A stretch of 64,000 nt of DNA from Aquamicrobium sp. (GTDB lineage Bacteria > Pseudomonadota > Alphaproteobacteria > Rhizobiales > Rhizobiaceae). The stretch spans positions 806,001 to 870,000 of the forward strand of contig NZ_JAMLIE010000002.1 of NCBI RefSeq assembly GCF_023954335.1, written 5' to 3'. Below, piece by piece: positions 1 through 8,255 of this stretch (positions are counted from its first letter, which is position 1; each line of letters opens with the position of its first letter). The notes beneath the pieces are model-generated. The model was not told where the DNA came from, did no database searches, and saw only the letters and a list, made by a program, of their open reading frames with translations. Position numbers and translations under genes: made by a program.

Positions 1-630
1 CTCGGTTCGGACGGCATGCTATCCGTCTTCGTTGAGGACGGTGCCGAGGAATATCCGCTCGACGGCGCGCGCGAGGCGGCGGCGGCTTTGATCGAAACCT
101 GCACCGATAAGGCGGCGCGAGCGGTGACACCTGAAACCGCGCAATGCGACCTTGCCGCGTGGGTGATGAAGGGCGCGCCGCCCGATCTGGCGGTACGCGC
201 GGGGCCGGGGCCGGACTATAAGGCGATTGCCACCGTGCCGCGGCCCTATACCGATGGCGAGGAGATCTATTTCCCCGAAATGGCGATCACTGGCTCCCGC
301 GACGGCTGGTTCCGAATTTCCCGGATCACCACCGAACTCTACGGTGGCTGGCCCACGGACCCGATCGTCACCTTCTCCGGGGAAGGATGGCTGCCCGGCA
401 ACGTGCTGCGGACGTGGATCGAGTCGCTGCACCTGTTGGAAAGGCCCTCCCACGATGCCCCGATCGCCTATACCGTGGGGACGGCAAGCGGAATATCCGA
501 CGGCTTCCGCATCGAGACTTTCCATGCCTGTGACGGTCCATGGGTCGAGGTCGAGGGAAGCTATCGCGGTGAGAAGGCGCGAGGCTGGGCAATGGACATC
601 TGCGCGAGCCAGGTGACGACATGCCCGTAG
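1..630 (+). CDS. SH3-like domain protein, 5' end outside window
   Basis: The frame is open from the window edge, so the true start probably lies upstream; the first ATG inside is at 16. The stretch AVRAGPGPDYKAIATVP followed by GDGW-type residues (SRDGWFRI, GEGWLPGNVL) looks like a bacterial SH3 (SH3b) fold, a small beta-barrel common in envelope proteins that bind peptidoglycan or other ligands. Cysteines near both ends could pair if the protein is exported, but no signal peptide is visible because the N-terminus is missing. It overlaps the next gene by 10 bp (stop 628-630, next ATG 621), so the two are probably co-transcribed. It belongs to the cargo of the radC-inserted island. The exact function is unknown. 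Confidence 0.55.
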   Translation, partial: LGSDGMLSVFVEDGAEEYPLDGAREAAAALIETCTDKAARAVTPETAQCDLAAWVMKGAPPDLAVRAGPGPDYKAIATVPRPYTDGEEIYFPEMAITGSRDGWFRISRITTELYGGWPTDPIVTFSGEGWLPGNVLRTWIESLHLLERPSHDAPIAYTVGTASGISDGFRIETFHACDGPWVEVEGSYRGEKARGWAMDICASQVTTCP

Positions 631-1514
631 GCCGAGCCGCTTCGACCATCGCTCTGTCGCGCATGGCGCTAGTCGGACTGGCGATTTGCTGGATACCCGT
701 CGAGCGCGCCTACGCCGAGCCGGTCTTGCATCCCGACCTCACGGATCTCGTCGGCGGCGGCGAGGACGTGACCTTTGCCGACCTCGTTCGCCTCGTCGTG
801 CCGGGGACCGCGGGCAACGAGACGATCGACGTCAGGGACATCGGCAGCACGGAGGTCGAGGATATCGAACCGGCGTCGGCGGCCGCTCCACGGCTTTCGG
901 CCGTGCCGGTTCGCTCCGGCGGGCTGGACCGGATGGCCGTGCTGCTGAATTTCGGCAGCGGAAGGGATGTGGTCGGCCTTGCCATTCTCGCCCTCTTCGA
1001 CGTGTCAGGCGAGCCAAGGCTTCTCGACGCCGCCAATGTCGCCAGTGGCGACGGGACCTCCTTCCTCGATCCCGCCCGGCTGCCGGTCGGTATCGGCGAC
1101 GATCTGCTGGCGATCCAAAGCACGCATTGGAACTCCAGTCAGGGCTATACGACCGTGCCGCTGGTTCTCGTGCGCAACGACCGGCTCGAACTGGTCGATT
1201 CGATCTTCGCGTTCGACGAAAACCTCTGCGCCTTCGAGCGAGCGCAGCAGCCCGAACTGCGGCGCGAGGCAGGCGAGCCGTTCTCGGACATCGTGGCGAG
1301 CGTGACCGAGCGGACGACGCTCTCGGGGGAGGACTGCGGCAACGGCGCGGTTCCCGAAGCCGGCACGCGCACGATCACCGTGCGCTACCAATGGGATGCT
1401 GGCGCGCAACGCTATGTTCCCGATTCCGACGCCTTCGACGTGCTGGCGCGCGAGAGCGAGGGGCGTTTCTCACGACGCCATGCCGTTCGCCCGGCGACGA
1501 CGCTCTTGAAATGA
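621..1514 (+). CDS. Exported protein of unknown function, 297 aa
   Basis: I do not recognise this family. The N-terminus has a hydrophobic segment (MALVGLAICWIPVERAYAEP, from an internal Met encoded at 663) ending in an AYA-like signal-peptidase site, so the mature protein is probably periplasmic. The body is acidic and rich in V, D and G, with two cysteines around residues 200-240 that could form a disulfide. Translation can start at 621, where AGGTGA lies a few bases upstream, or at 663 for a tighter signal peptide. It overlaps the preceding SH3-like gene and is followed by an RHH antitoxin, so it looks like cargo of the mobile island. Confidence 0.6.
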   Translation: MPVGRAASTIALSRMALVGLAICWIPVERAYAEPVLHPDLTDLVGGGEDVTFADLVRLVVPGTAGNETIDVRDIGSTEVEDIEPASAAAPRLSAVPVRSGGLDRMAVLLNFGSGRDVVGLAILALFDVSGEPRLLDAANVASGDGTSFLDPARLPVGIGDDLLAIQSTHWNSSQGYTTVPLVLVRNDRLELVDSIFAFDENLCAFERAQQPELRREAGEPFSDIVASVTERTTLSGEDCGNGAVPEAGTRTITVRYQWDAGAQRYVPDSDAFDVLARESEGRFSRRHAVRPATTLLK

Positions 1515-1552
1515 CCGGCCAATGGCCGTACATTTCGGCAAGGAGTATGACC

Positions 1553-1855
1553 ATGGCGACATCTGCATTGAACACCCCGCGCAGCCGCGCCCGTGCCGAG
1601 CGGCTGGAGACTCGCATGACGGCCGAGCAAAAGCGCTTGGTCGAGCACGCTGCCGCGCTTCAGGGTCGGACCGTGACCGATTTCGTTCTGACCAGCGTGC
1701 AGGAAGCGGCGCGCCGCGCCATCGAGGAGCATCAGAGGCTCGATCTGAGCCTGCGCGACAGCGAGGCGTTCGTGGAAGCCCTGACCAATCCGCAGCCGGT
1801 GAACGACCGCCTGCGCGACACCGTGCGCCGATACCGGCAGGCAACCGGCGCCTGA
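1553..1855 (+). CDS. DUF1778 (TacA-type) RHH antitoxin
   Basis: A 100-residue protein with an N-terminal ribbon-helix-helix segment (RLETRMTAEQKRLVEHAAAL, then GRTVTDFVLTSVQEAA), typical of DUF1778 antitoxins. These dimerise, bind their own promoter and neutralise a GNAT acetyltransferase toxin with the C-terminal tail. I chose ATG 1553 because AGGAG at 1541-1545 lies 7 nt upstream; ATG 1547 is only 1 nt from that site. The toxin gene starts 3 nt after the stop. The order antitoxin-toxin, the tight spacing and the partner family make the TA assignment secure. It lies in the radC-inserted island, where it may stabilise the element. Confidence 0.88.
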   Translation: MATSALNTPRSRARAERLETRMTAEQKRLVEHAAALQGRTVTDFVLTSVQEAARRAIEEHQRLDLSLRDSEAFVEALTNPQPVNDRLRDTVRRYRQATGA

Positions 1856-1858
1856 CCT

Positions 1859-2371
1859 GTGGCGGGGAAGGATTGGGGCAATCTGCGGGTCGAGCTGCTC
1901 GGCCAGCAGCATGACCGCGCCGCTTTCGAGAGCGGCGTCGAGCCGCTGGATCGGTATTTCCGCACCCAGGCCGGGCAGGATGCCCGCAAGCACATGGCGG
2001 CTCCCTTCGTACTGGTGCTGCCTGACGGGACGGTGGGTGGATATTACACGTTGTCGGCGATGGCGGTGAATGTCGGGGAATGGCCGGAGGCGACCGTCCG
2101 CAAGCTGCCCCGCTATCCGCTCATTCCCGCGACGCTTCTCGGCCGGCTGGCGGTTGATCGGCGCCATCAGGGGCGCGGATACGGCCGGTTTCTGCTCGCC
2201 GATGCGCTCTATCGCGCCCTGCGCAGCGAGGTCGCTTCTTTCGCGGTCATCGTCGACGCCAAGGATGAGGCGGCGCGCCGGTTCTATGAACGTGAGAGCT
2301 TCCTGCCGTTTCCAGATCGGCCGCTCATGCTGTTTCGGCCGATGGCGGACATCGCCGCACTATTCCGGTAG
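1859..2371 (+). CDS. GNAT acetyltransferase toxin (TacT-like)
   Basis: A 170-residue GNAT-fold acetyltransferase. The acetyl-CoA loop is visible as RHQGRGYGRFLLADAL near residues 101-116, and the C-terminal block ARRFYERESFLPFPDRPLMLF matches the signature of TacT/AtaT-type toxins. Known members acetylate the amino group of aminoacyl-tRNAs and stop translation; the tRNA substrate here cannot be read from sequence. The start is GTG at 1859, three bases after the stop of the DUF1778 antitoxin, which favours translational coupling. No active-site loss is evident. The alternative, a non-toxic GNAT, is unlikely given the partner gene. Confidence 0.87.
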   Translation: MAGKDWGNLRVELLGQQHDRAAFESGVEPLDRYFRTQAGQDARKHMAAPFVLVLPDGTVGGYYTLSAMAVNVGEWPEATVRKLPRYPLIPATLLGRLAVDRRHQGRGYGRFLLADALYRALRSEVASFAVIVDAKDEAARRFYERESFLPFPDRPLMLFRPMADIAALFR

Positions 2372-2427
2372 CTGATTGATCCGTGCCAGCGACCAACAGG
2401 ATCGTGGCGGGAAGAATCTCGGTCGCG

Positions 2428-2706
2428 TCAGCGGGACGGGCTATCGCTGACTTCCCTGTCAGCGATCTCCTGGACGGTTTTCAGATCCATCTCGACATCG
2501 GGAGAGAGCCGCGCGACCTCGGCCGCGACCTTGGCCCAATGCCAGAAACCACGCCGATCATGCAGCGTGCGGCAGCGTGCGGCGCGGCGCTGCGCTTCGT
2601 AGTAGGCGTGGTGGCCGTGGCTCTGGAGCACGGCGTGAGCGTCGCGCTGCCAGCGTCGCCGGATTTCCCGCCGCTTCTCGATCCAGTCCGTGAGGACGCG
2701 CAGCAT
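2428..2706 (-). CDS. Small conserved protein, 92 aa
   Basis: A basic, helical, Trp- and His-rich protein (WQRDAHAVLQSHGHHAYYEAQRRAA ... GFWHWAKVAAEVA, given here in two parts). From memory, proteins with this 'AYYxAQRRAA...FWHWAKVAAEVA' pattern recur in alphaproteobacterial mobile regions, but I know of no function. The reading frame stays open for about 90 bp upstream of ATG 2706 without a better start, so the N-terminus is uncertain. It is downstream of, and co-oriented with, the integrase, but separated by a strong hairpin at 2818-2853. I consider it probably real and of unknown role. Confidence 0.5.
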   Translation of the reverse strand: MLRVLTDWIEKRREIRRRWQRDAHAVLQSHGHHAYYEAQRRAARCRTLHDRRGFWHWAKVAAEVARLSPDVEMDLKTVQEIADREVSDSPSR

Positions 2707-2817
2707 CGCCTTGACGTCGCCTTTGCCCAGGTTGCGCCGGCACGCGATTGTGTCCGGGTTCCAGTTATATAGCAGACCTTGTTCAAGATGTGAGGAAAGA
2801 AAGCCTGAGCAGTAACT

Positions 2818-2853
2818 GCCGATGGCATCCCGGCTGGTCGGGATGCCATCGGC
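2818..2853 (-). terminator. Strong hairpin just after the integrase gene
   Basis: A perfect 15-bp stem (GCCGATGGCATCCCG at 2818-2832, its complement at 2839-2853) with a 6-nt loop. It begins 11 bp past the integrase stop, in the place of a terminator. No U-run follows on the minus strand, so it may act as an mRNA-stabilising hairpin rather than a classical intrinsic terminator. Confidence 0.55.
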
Positions 2854-2863
2854 GGTTTAGTGG

Positions 2864-4105
2864 TTATGCCACGAGCTTGAGGCGCTTCTTGGCGAGCATG
2901 AACCGGACGAACTTGTCCCACTTTGCCATCCCGGCACGCTTTTCGTTCATGTAGTTCCAGCGATCGTAGTGCTTCGAGCTGACGTCCTGTAGCGTGTGGT
3001 TCTGGATGCGATCTCGGATTTCCTTGGAGATTCCGGCCTTGCCTGCAAGCGTCTTCCACGTCCGGCGCAAATCCCGATTGGTGACGTAGGGGATCACTTC
3101 CCGGTCTCGCTGACGCCACATGAATGAGTAGAGGGTGCCTGCGCTGACAGGCTTGCTCGGGTCCATCGCGGATGGGAAGAACCAGCCATATTCGTTGACA
3201 TTGATGGACTCGATGATTTCGGCGGCGATCTTCGGCACCGGGATCGCATGCGGCTTGCCGTTCTTGGTCTTCGACCAGTCGATAATGCGCTCCTTGGCGT
3301 CCCATTGGTCGATGTGGAGCCGGGCGATCTCCTCGACACGTTGGCCGGTAAGCATGAGAACCCTGACGGCGCGCGTATAGGGCGGGTGGACAGGCGTATC
3401 GGGATACTCCAACCAGCGATAGAGGCGAACGAATTCCTCCTCGTCCAGCCAGCGCGTGCCGACATTCTTCGGCTCGGTCGGGATGCCCGCTGCTGGATTG
3501 TAAAAGAGACGGAACCGCCGCGCTGAGGTCGTGCGGTAGTCATGCTCGGATTTCAGACCCCAGCTATAGGCTGACCGGATGTAGGAGCGTACATGATCGG
3601 CCATCGACCGCTTTCCGCGCTCGTAGATCGGGCGGATAAGCGCGGTGATCTCGTCCGGCTCGATGTCGCGGGCAGGGCGGTTGCGCCCGAGCGTATCGGC
3701 GATCTTGTTCAGTCCCTTCTCCGCCTCCTTCCATGACGGTTTTCCGGCGTCCTTGAGGGCGGCGACATAAGCCTCGAAGAGATCTGCGACGGTGCCGGGG
3801 CGGGTGTCGCCGGCGATCTTGATGCTGCGACCCTTCTGGATCATGCCGGCATAGTCGCGGTTGAATACCTCACGCGCTTGGGCAAGCGTCATCGACGGAT
3901 ACGACCCGAGCTTTTTCTTCATGCGCTTCTTGTCGCGCCATTGCTGCGCCATCCAGTCGGCGGTGACGCGGGTGGGCATCGGTTTGATGACGAGGACGAG
4001 GCGGCCGGTTCCATGGCCCTCCCCGTCGACGAGGTTGAGTTGCTTTCCGGTCTGTTCGACCGTCTTCAGGGTGCGGCGGATTTCTCCATCTGTAAGGCTT
4101 GGCAC
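2864..4105 (-). CDS. P4-type tyrosine recombinase (island integrase)
   Basis: A 413-residue tyrosine integrase with an N-terminal DUF4102-like arm-binding domain (residues 1-100), a core-binding helical domain (about 105-200) and a C-terminal catalytic domain. Visible catalytic residues are Arg256 (LTGQRVEEI), Arg347 (NRDLRRTWKT), His370 (IQNH) and nucleophile Tyr380 (SSKHYDRW). The usual His of the HxLR box is replaced by Arg344. It excises and integrates the island. The gene faces away from the junction with radC, which starts about 160 bp beyond its 5' end, the normal arrangement for an integrase beside its attachment site. The hairpin at 2818-2853 follows it. The family and role are clear; mobility is unproven. 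Confidence 0.93.
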   Translation of the reverse strand: MPSLTDGEIRRTLKTVEQTGKQLNLVDGEGHGTGRLVLVIKPMPTRVTADWMAQQWRDKKRMKKKLGSYPSMTLAQAREVFNRDYAGMIQKGRSIKIAGDTRPGTVADLFEAYVAALKDAGKPSWKEAEKGLNKIADTLGRNRPARDIEPDEITALIRPIYERGKRSMADHVRSYIRSAYSWGLKSEHDYRTTSARRFRLFYNPAAGIPTEPKNVGTRWLDEEEFVRLYRWLEYPDTPVHPPYTRAVRVLMLTGQRVEEIARLHIDQWDAKERIIDWSKTKNGKPHAIPVPKIAAEIIESINVNEYGWFFPSAMDPSKPVSAGTLYSFMWRQRDREVIPYVTNRDLRRTWKTLAGKAGISKEIRDRIQNHTLQDVSSKHYDRWNYMNEKRAGMAKWDKFVRFMLAKKRLKLVA

Positions 4106-4254
4106 TGGGGTCTCCCATCGGGTTTCGAGTGGGGTCGCGAGACGATTTCATGGGGTCTGCGACTGGGATCAAAAGGGGCGTCAATCCCCCTAAAAACCGA
4201 CCCCAGTATGCCATGCTATCCCTGACTACGACAAGCCAGAAAATCGTTGTTTCT

Positions 4255-4300
4255 CAAGGGGATCAGGCGTGACCAAGCGTGACCGAAAAGGGTTGAGTGG
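4255..4300. other. Probable attachment-site junction of the island in radC
   Basis: Native radC coding sequence stops matching the family right after the HNHP codons at 4299-4310. From 4298 leftwards the sequence is unrelated and contains two copies of GCGTGACC separated by 2 nt (4268-4275 and 4278-4285). The integrase gene begins about 150 bp further left. I infer that 4290-4310 contains the recombination core and that the missing radC 3' end lies at the other, unseen island end. Confidence 0.55.
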
Positions 4301-4940
4301 GATGGTTGTGGACGAGGATGATCGCGGTCGCCGACACTTCGAGCGCCCGGCGCACCACCTCGCGCGGATAGACCGGCGTGTGGTCGACTGTGCCCGACTG
4401 CTGCACCTCGTCGGCGATCAGCACGTTCTTCTTGTCGAGGAAGAGGACACGGAACTGCTCGCGCGGCTCGAACGCCATCGCCGCGCGGCAATAGTCGATG
4501 ACCTGCGTCCATGAGCCCAGCACCGGCCGCTTGGCGACCTCGCCGCGCGTCATCCGCCGGGCGGCCTCGGCGATCGCCCTGATGTCGAGCGCGGCGATCT
4601 CGCCCACGCCCTTGACCTCGCGCAGCAGATGCTCCGGCGCGCCCAGCACCTCGGCGAAGGAGCCGAAGCGCTCGAGAAGCGCCTTGGCGACCGCCTTGGT
4701 GTCGGCGCGGGCGATGGAGCGGAACAGCAGGAGCTCGAGCAGCTCGTAATCGGCGAGCGCGGTCGGCCCGGCCTCGCGGAAACGGGCACGCAGCCGCTCG
4801 CGATGGCCGTGATAATGCGGCTTTTCCGGCGTTGCCTTCGCTCGCGGGCTTTTTGCATTACGGGTGGGCGGCTGCGGCGCGGAAAGCGGTTTTTCGGCGA
4901 AGAAGCCGCGTTCGTCCTCGTCCCCGCCGTCATCCGCCAT
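4263..4940 (-). CDS. radC: RadC family protein, C-terminus truncated by island insertion
   Basis: RadC/UPF0758 proteins have an N-terminal helix-hairpin-helix part and a C-terminal MPN/JAB metalloprotease-like domain; their in vivo role is unsettled despite the 'DNA repair' name. Here the HhH part (GHRERLRARFREAG, LADYELLELLLF, VKGVGEIAALDI) and most of the JAB domain are intact up to VHNHP, but the expected SGDPTPSxAD and the last about 45 residues are replaced by TQPFSVTLGHA and a stop. The metal-binding Ser/Asp are therefore lost and the protein is probably inactive. I chose ATG 4940 (GGAG about 10 nt upstream); an in-frame ATG at 4997 overlaps map by 11 bp. It is the insertion target of the neighbouring integrase island. 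Confidence 0.88.
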   Translation of the reverse strand: MADDGGDEDERGFFAEKPLSAPQPPTRNAKSPRAKATPEKPHYHGHRERLRARFREAGPTALADYELLELLLFRSIARADTKAVAKALLERFGSFAEVLGAPEHLLREVKGVGEIAALDIRAIAEAARRMTRGEVAKRPVLGSWTQVIDYCRAAMAFEPREQFRVLFLDKKNVLIADEVQQSGTVDHTPVYPREVVRRALEVSATAIILVHNHPTQPFSVTLGHA

Positions 4941-4986
4941 GCTTTTCACGCTCCCCGCTGCAGGCAGCAAGGATAGGCGGTTCGGA

Positions 4987-5814
4987 TCAGGCCGCAAGCC
5001 CCGGCGCGAACAGGCCGGCCGGCGACAGAGTGAAGATCTCGCAGCCGTCTGCCGTGACGCCCACCGTGTGTTCGTACTGGGCGGAGAGCGAGCGGTCGCG
5101 TGTCACCGCCGTCCAGCCGTCGGACAGCACCTTCACATGCGGCCGGCCGAGATTGATCATCGGCTCGATGGTGAAGATCATGCCTTCCCGCATTTCCGGC
5201 CCCTCGTTGGCGCGGCCGTAATGCAGGATGTTCGGTGCATCGTGGAAGAGGCGGCCGACGCCGTGGCCGCAGAAATCGCGCACCACCGAGCAGCGCTCGG
5301 CCTCCGCATGGGCCTGGATCGCCTCGCCGATGGCGCCGGTGCGCGCCCCGGGCCTGACGGCGGCGATGCCGCGCATCAGGCATTCATGCGTCACTTCAAG
5401 CAGGCGCTCGGCGGCGCGCTTGATCTCGCCGACCGGATACATGCGGCTCGAATCGCCATGCCAGCCATCGAGGATGAAGGTGACGTCGATATTGACGACG
5501 TCGCCCTCGCGCAGCGGCTTGTCGTTCGGAATGCCGTGACAGACGACGTGGTTGATCGAGGTGCAGCTCGACTTGGTGTAGCCGCGGTAGTTCAGCGTCG
5601 CGGGCAGGGCGCCGTGGTCCATGCCGAATTCGAACACGAAGCGGTCGATGGCGTCGGTCGCGACTCCGGGCTTGACCAGCGGATAGAGTGCATCGAGGCA
5701 GCGCGCCGTCAGCTGGCAGGCCTTGCGCATGCCCTCGAAACCCTCGGGGCCGTAGAGCCTGATCTGTCCGGTGTTGCGCAGCGGCGCGGCGTCCGCGTCG
5801 AGATAGGTGACCAT
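4987..5814 (-). CDS. map: Type I methionine aminopeptidase
   Basis: It removes the initiator methionine from nascent proteins in the cytosol using two divalent metals. The pita-bread fold residues are all visible: His in TSINHVVCHGIPN, Asp in VNIDVT, Asp in WHGDSSRMY, His in GHGVGRLFHDAP, Glu in FTIEPMI and Glu in QYEHTVG. I chose the start MVTYLDADAAPL at 5814 (AAGGA about 10 nt upstream), giving 275 residues; an in-frame ATG at 5853 would add 13 poorly conserved residues. It is followed directly by radC in the same direction, a common alphaproteobacterial order. Confidence 0.95.
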   Translation of the reverse strand: MVTYLDADAAPLRNTGQIRLYGPEGFEGMRKACQLTARCLDALYPLVKPGVATDAIDRFVFEFGMDHGALPATLNYRGYTKSSCTSINHVVCHGIPNDKPLREGDVVNIDVTFILDGWHGDSSRMYPVGEIKRAAERLLEVTHECLMRGIAAVRPGARTGAIGEAIQAHAEAERCSVVRDFCGHGVGRLFHDAPNILHYGRANEGPEMREGMIFTIEPMINLGRPHVKVLSDGWTAVTRDRSLSAQYEHTVGVTADGCEIFTLSPAGLFAPGLAA

Positions 5815-5868
5815 GGGGGCTAAGTCCTTGCAGTTCTCGCCCTCATGTCGCACCGAAGCCGGCGCGGT

Positions 5869-6684
5869 TCAAGAGGCGCGCGCGAAAGTGAGCGTCATTC
5901 CCGGCAGCGGCAGGCCGTCGAGCCGCGTCGTCCATGTCTCGCCGTCCTCGACGGGGAAGGCGCGCGTGACGGTTCCGGTGGTGATGAGGTCGTCCGCCTC
6001 GATGCCGCGCGCCATCGGCCGCTCGCCGAGCCCGGCGACGAAATTTCGCAACGCCTTGAGCGGCCCGCCGAGCACGTTGGCGGCGACGCCGCGATCCACC
6101 GTCTCACCGTTACGCAGCAGCGACATCTCGAAGCGTGCGAGGGAGTCGAGCCATGGCTCGGGGTCGTTAATCGGCGTCAGAGGTCCGCAGACCAGCGCGC
6201 CGTGCATCGCGAAGGCCGCCACCGTGTCCGCGGCGCGGAAGCGCCAGCCGGGATAGATCGACTGCACGATCTCGAAGCCGTGGCCGACGGCGTCGACGCA
6301 GCCCAGCAACTCCCGCTCGTCCATGCCGGCATGGGGCGGGCGGGCGATGCTTAGGACGATCTCGGGCTCGATGCGCGGCTCGATGAAAGTCGCGGCGTCC
6401 AGCCGGGCCGAGGCCGCGCCGCCGTCCGCATGGATCACCGTCCGGTCGTAGATCGGGCCCCAGATCGGGGCATGGACGCCGTATTCGTCCCAGATCGTGC
6501 GGTTGGTGAAGCCGAGCTTCCAGCCGGCCGGACGCTCCCCGCGCGCGATGCGGGCGGCCATCACCGCGTCGGAGATGCGGTAGGCGGCGTCGAGGCCGAA
6601 CCCGGCATCGCTGTCGGTGATCGGCGCCATCGGGCGCTTGCCGTCGAGGGCGGCGAGGATCGTCGCGCCGAGGTCGGCCTCCAT
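5869..6684 (-). CDS. Fumarylacetoacetate-hydrolase-type hydratase/decarboxylase
   Basis: A 271-residue member of the 2-keto-4-pentenoate hydratase / 4-oxalocrotonate decarboxylase group. Family features are GWKLGFTN, the metal-ligand region EPRIEPEIVL, the FEIVQSIYPGW segment and the C-terminal ITTGTVTRAFPVEDGETW. It would act on a 2-oxo acid in catabolism of an aromatic or a related compound. ATG 6684 lies 5 nt after the aldehyde dehydrogenase stop, so the two form an operon; an aldehyde dehydrogenase plus a hydratase fits a meta-cleavage-like or ring-derived substrate, but the actual substrate cannot be read here. Confidence 0.78.
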   Translation of the reverse strand: MEADLGATILAALDGKRPMAPITDSDAGFGLDAAYRISDAVMAARIARGERPAGWKLGFTNRTIWDEYGVHAPIWGPIYDRTVIHADGGAASARLDAATFIEPRIEPEIVLSIARPPHAGMDERELLGCVDAVGHGFEIVQSIYPGWRFRAADTVAAFAMHGALVCGPLTPINDPEPWLDSLARFEMSLLRNGETVDRGVAANVLGGPLKALRNFVAGLGERPMARGIEADDLITTGTVTRAFPVEDGETWTTRLDGLPLPGMTLTFARAS

Positions 6685-6689
6685 GTCCT

Positions 6690-8138
6690 TCAGGCCCCGT
6701 CGACGGGCCAGCCGGAGACGGCCTTGACCTCGAGGAAATCCTCGATGCCGAAGGCGCCGCCCTCGCGGCCGAGGCCGGACTGCTTGTAGCCGCCGAACGG
6801 GCTGCCGGGCGCGCGCGACTTGCCGTTGATCTGCACCATGCCGGAACGGAGCTGGCGCGCGACGCGGCGGATGCGCTCGGGATCGCCGCTCTGGATGTAG
6901 CTCGACAGGCCGTAGGGCGTGTCGTTGGCGATGCGAACCGCCTCCTCCTCCGTCTCGAACGGGATCATGGCGAGCACGGGGCCGAACACCTCCTCGCGGG
7001 CGATGGTCATGTCGTTCGACACGTCGGCGAAGACGGTCGGCCGTACGTAGTAGCCGCGGTTGAAGCCCTCGGGACGGCCGGGGCCGCCGGCGACGAGGCG
7101 TGCGCCTTCCTTGATGGCGATCTCGATCAACCCTTGCACCTTGTTGAACTGCGCCTCGGAGACGAGGGGGCCGATATGGTCGCCGTCCTGCGCCGGATCG
7201 CCGACCTTGGCCGTCTTGGCGTGTGCGGCCGCGATCTCCACCGCGCGCTCGTAGACCGGCCGCTCGACCAGCATGCGGCTCGGCGCGTTGCAGGACTGGC
7301 CGGTGTTCTCGAACATGTGGTCGAGGCCGCGGATCACCGCCTTCTCGACGTCGGCGTCGGCGAAGACGAGGTTGGGCGACTTGCCGCCGAGCTCGAGCGC
7401 GACGCGCTTGACCGTGTCGGCCGCGGCCTTGGAGACGGCGATGCCGGCGCGGGTCGAGCCGGTGAACGACATCATGTCGATGTCGGGATGGGCGGACATC
7501 GCCTCGCCGACGGTCGGGCCGTCGCCATTGACCAGGTTGAAGACGCCGGCGGGGAAGCCGGCCGCGTCCATGATCTCGGCAAAGACGATGGAGGACATCG
7601 GCGCGATCTCGGACGGCTTCAGCACCGCGGTGCAGCCGACCGCGACCGCCGGCACCACCTTCAGCGCCACCTGGTTCATCGGCCAGTTCCACGGCGTGAT
7701 CAGGCCGCAGACGCCGATCGGCTCGCGCACGATCATCTCCTGCGGGTTGCGCTCGTCGAGCGGATGCTCGAAGCGGAAGTTCTTCAGCGCGCGGATGAAG
7801 TTCTTGATGTGGTAGGCGCCGACGGATGCCTGCGATTCCGTCGCCAGCCTGATCGGCGCGCCCATTTCCCGCGAGATCGCCTCGGCCATGTCGGCCATGC
7901 GGGCCTTGTAGGCCTCGAGCAGCCGCTCGACGGCAGCGATGCGCTCCTCGTGGCTGGTCGCGGCCCAGGCCGGGAAGGCCCGGCGGGCGGCGGCGACGGC
8001 CTTGTCGACATCGGCCTTCGAGCCGAGCGAGATCACGGCGAAGGGCTGTTCGTCGGCGGGGTTGATGACCTCGAATTCGCGCGGGGCGACGGGGGCGACC
8101 CACTTGCCGTCGATGTAGAAATCGGTCTTGCGCAGCAT
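6690..8138 (-). CDS. Aldehyde dehydrogenase family protein
   Basis: A 482-residue NAD(P)+-dependent aldehyde dehydrogenase oxidising an aldehyde to the acid. The family blocks are complete: PWNWPMNQVALKVVPA, FTGSTRAGIAV, the general-base Glu in ALELGGKSPN, the nucleophile Cys in FENTGQSCNAPSRM and the cofactor-site EEVFGPVLAMIPF. Length is normal. It is the first gene of a two-gene unit with the hydratase. The substrate is not evident; similarity to general aldehyde dehydrogenases (DhaS or betaine-aldehyde-like) does not decide it. Confidence 0.9.
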   Translation of the reverse strand: MLRKTDFYIDGKWVAPVAPREFEVINPADEQPFAVISLGSKADVDKAVAAARRAFPAWAATSHEERIAAVERLLEAYKARMADMAEAISREMGAPIRLATESQASVGAYHIKNFIRALKNFRFEHPLDERNPQEMIVREPIGVCGLITPWNWPMNQVALKVVPAVAVGCTAVLKPSEIAPMSSIVFAEIMDAAGFPAGVFNLVNGDGPTVGEAMSAHPDIDMMSFTGSTRAGIAVSKAAADTVKRVALELGGKSPNLVFADADVEKAVIRGLDHMFENTGQSCNAPSRMLVERPVYERAVEIAAAHAKTAKVGDPAQDGDHIGPLVSEAQFNKVQGLIEIAIKEGARLVAGGPGRPEGFNRGYYVRPTVFADVSNDMTIAREEVFGPVLAMIPFETEEEAVRIANDTPYGLSSYIQSGDPERIRRVARQLRSGMVQINGKSRAPGSPFGGYKQSGLGREGGAFGIEDFLEVKAVSGWPVDGA

Positions 8139-8255
8139 GATGCTGTCTCCTCCGGCATTCGTTCAGATTGGACGGGTGATACCAGTCGAAGGCGGCGCGC
8201 GCCACCTCCAACGGCTATTGCCGGTTGGGGCAGCGGCTGGTTGGGGGCGGGTGCC

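Noticed and set aside
2481..3305. Minus-strand frame of 274 codons overlapping the integrase 3' part
   Set aside because: It is an alternative frame of the integrase and the small 92-residue gene; the families lie in the other frames.
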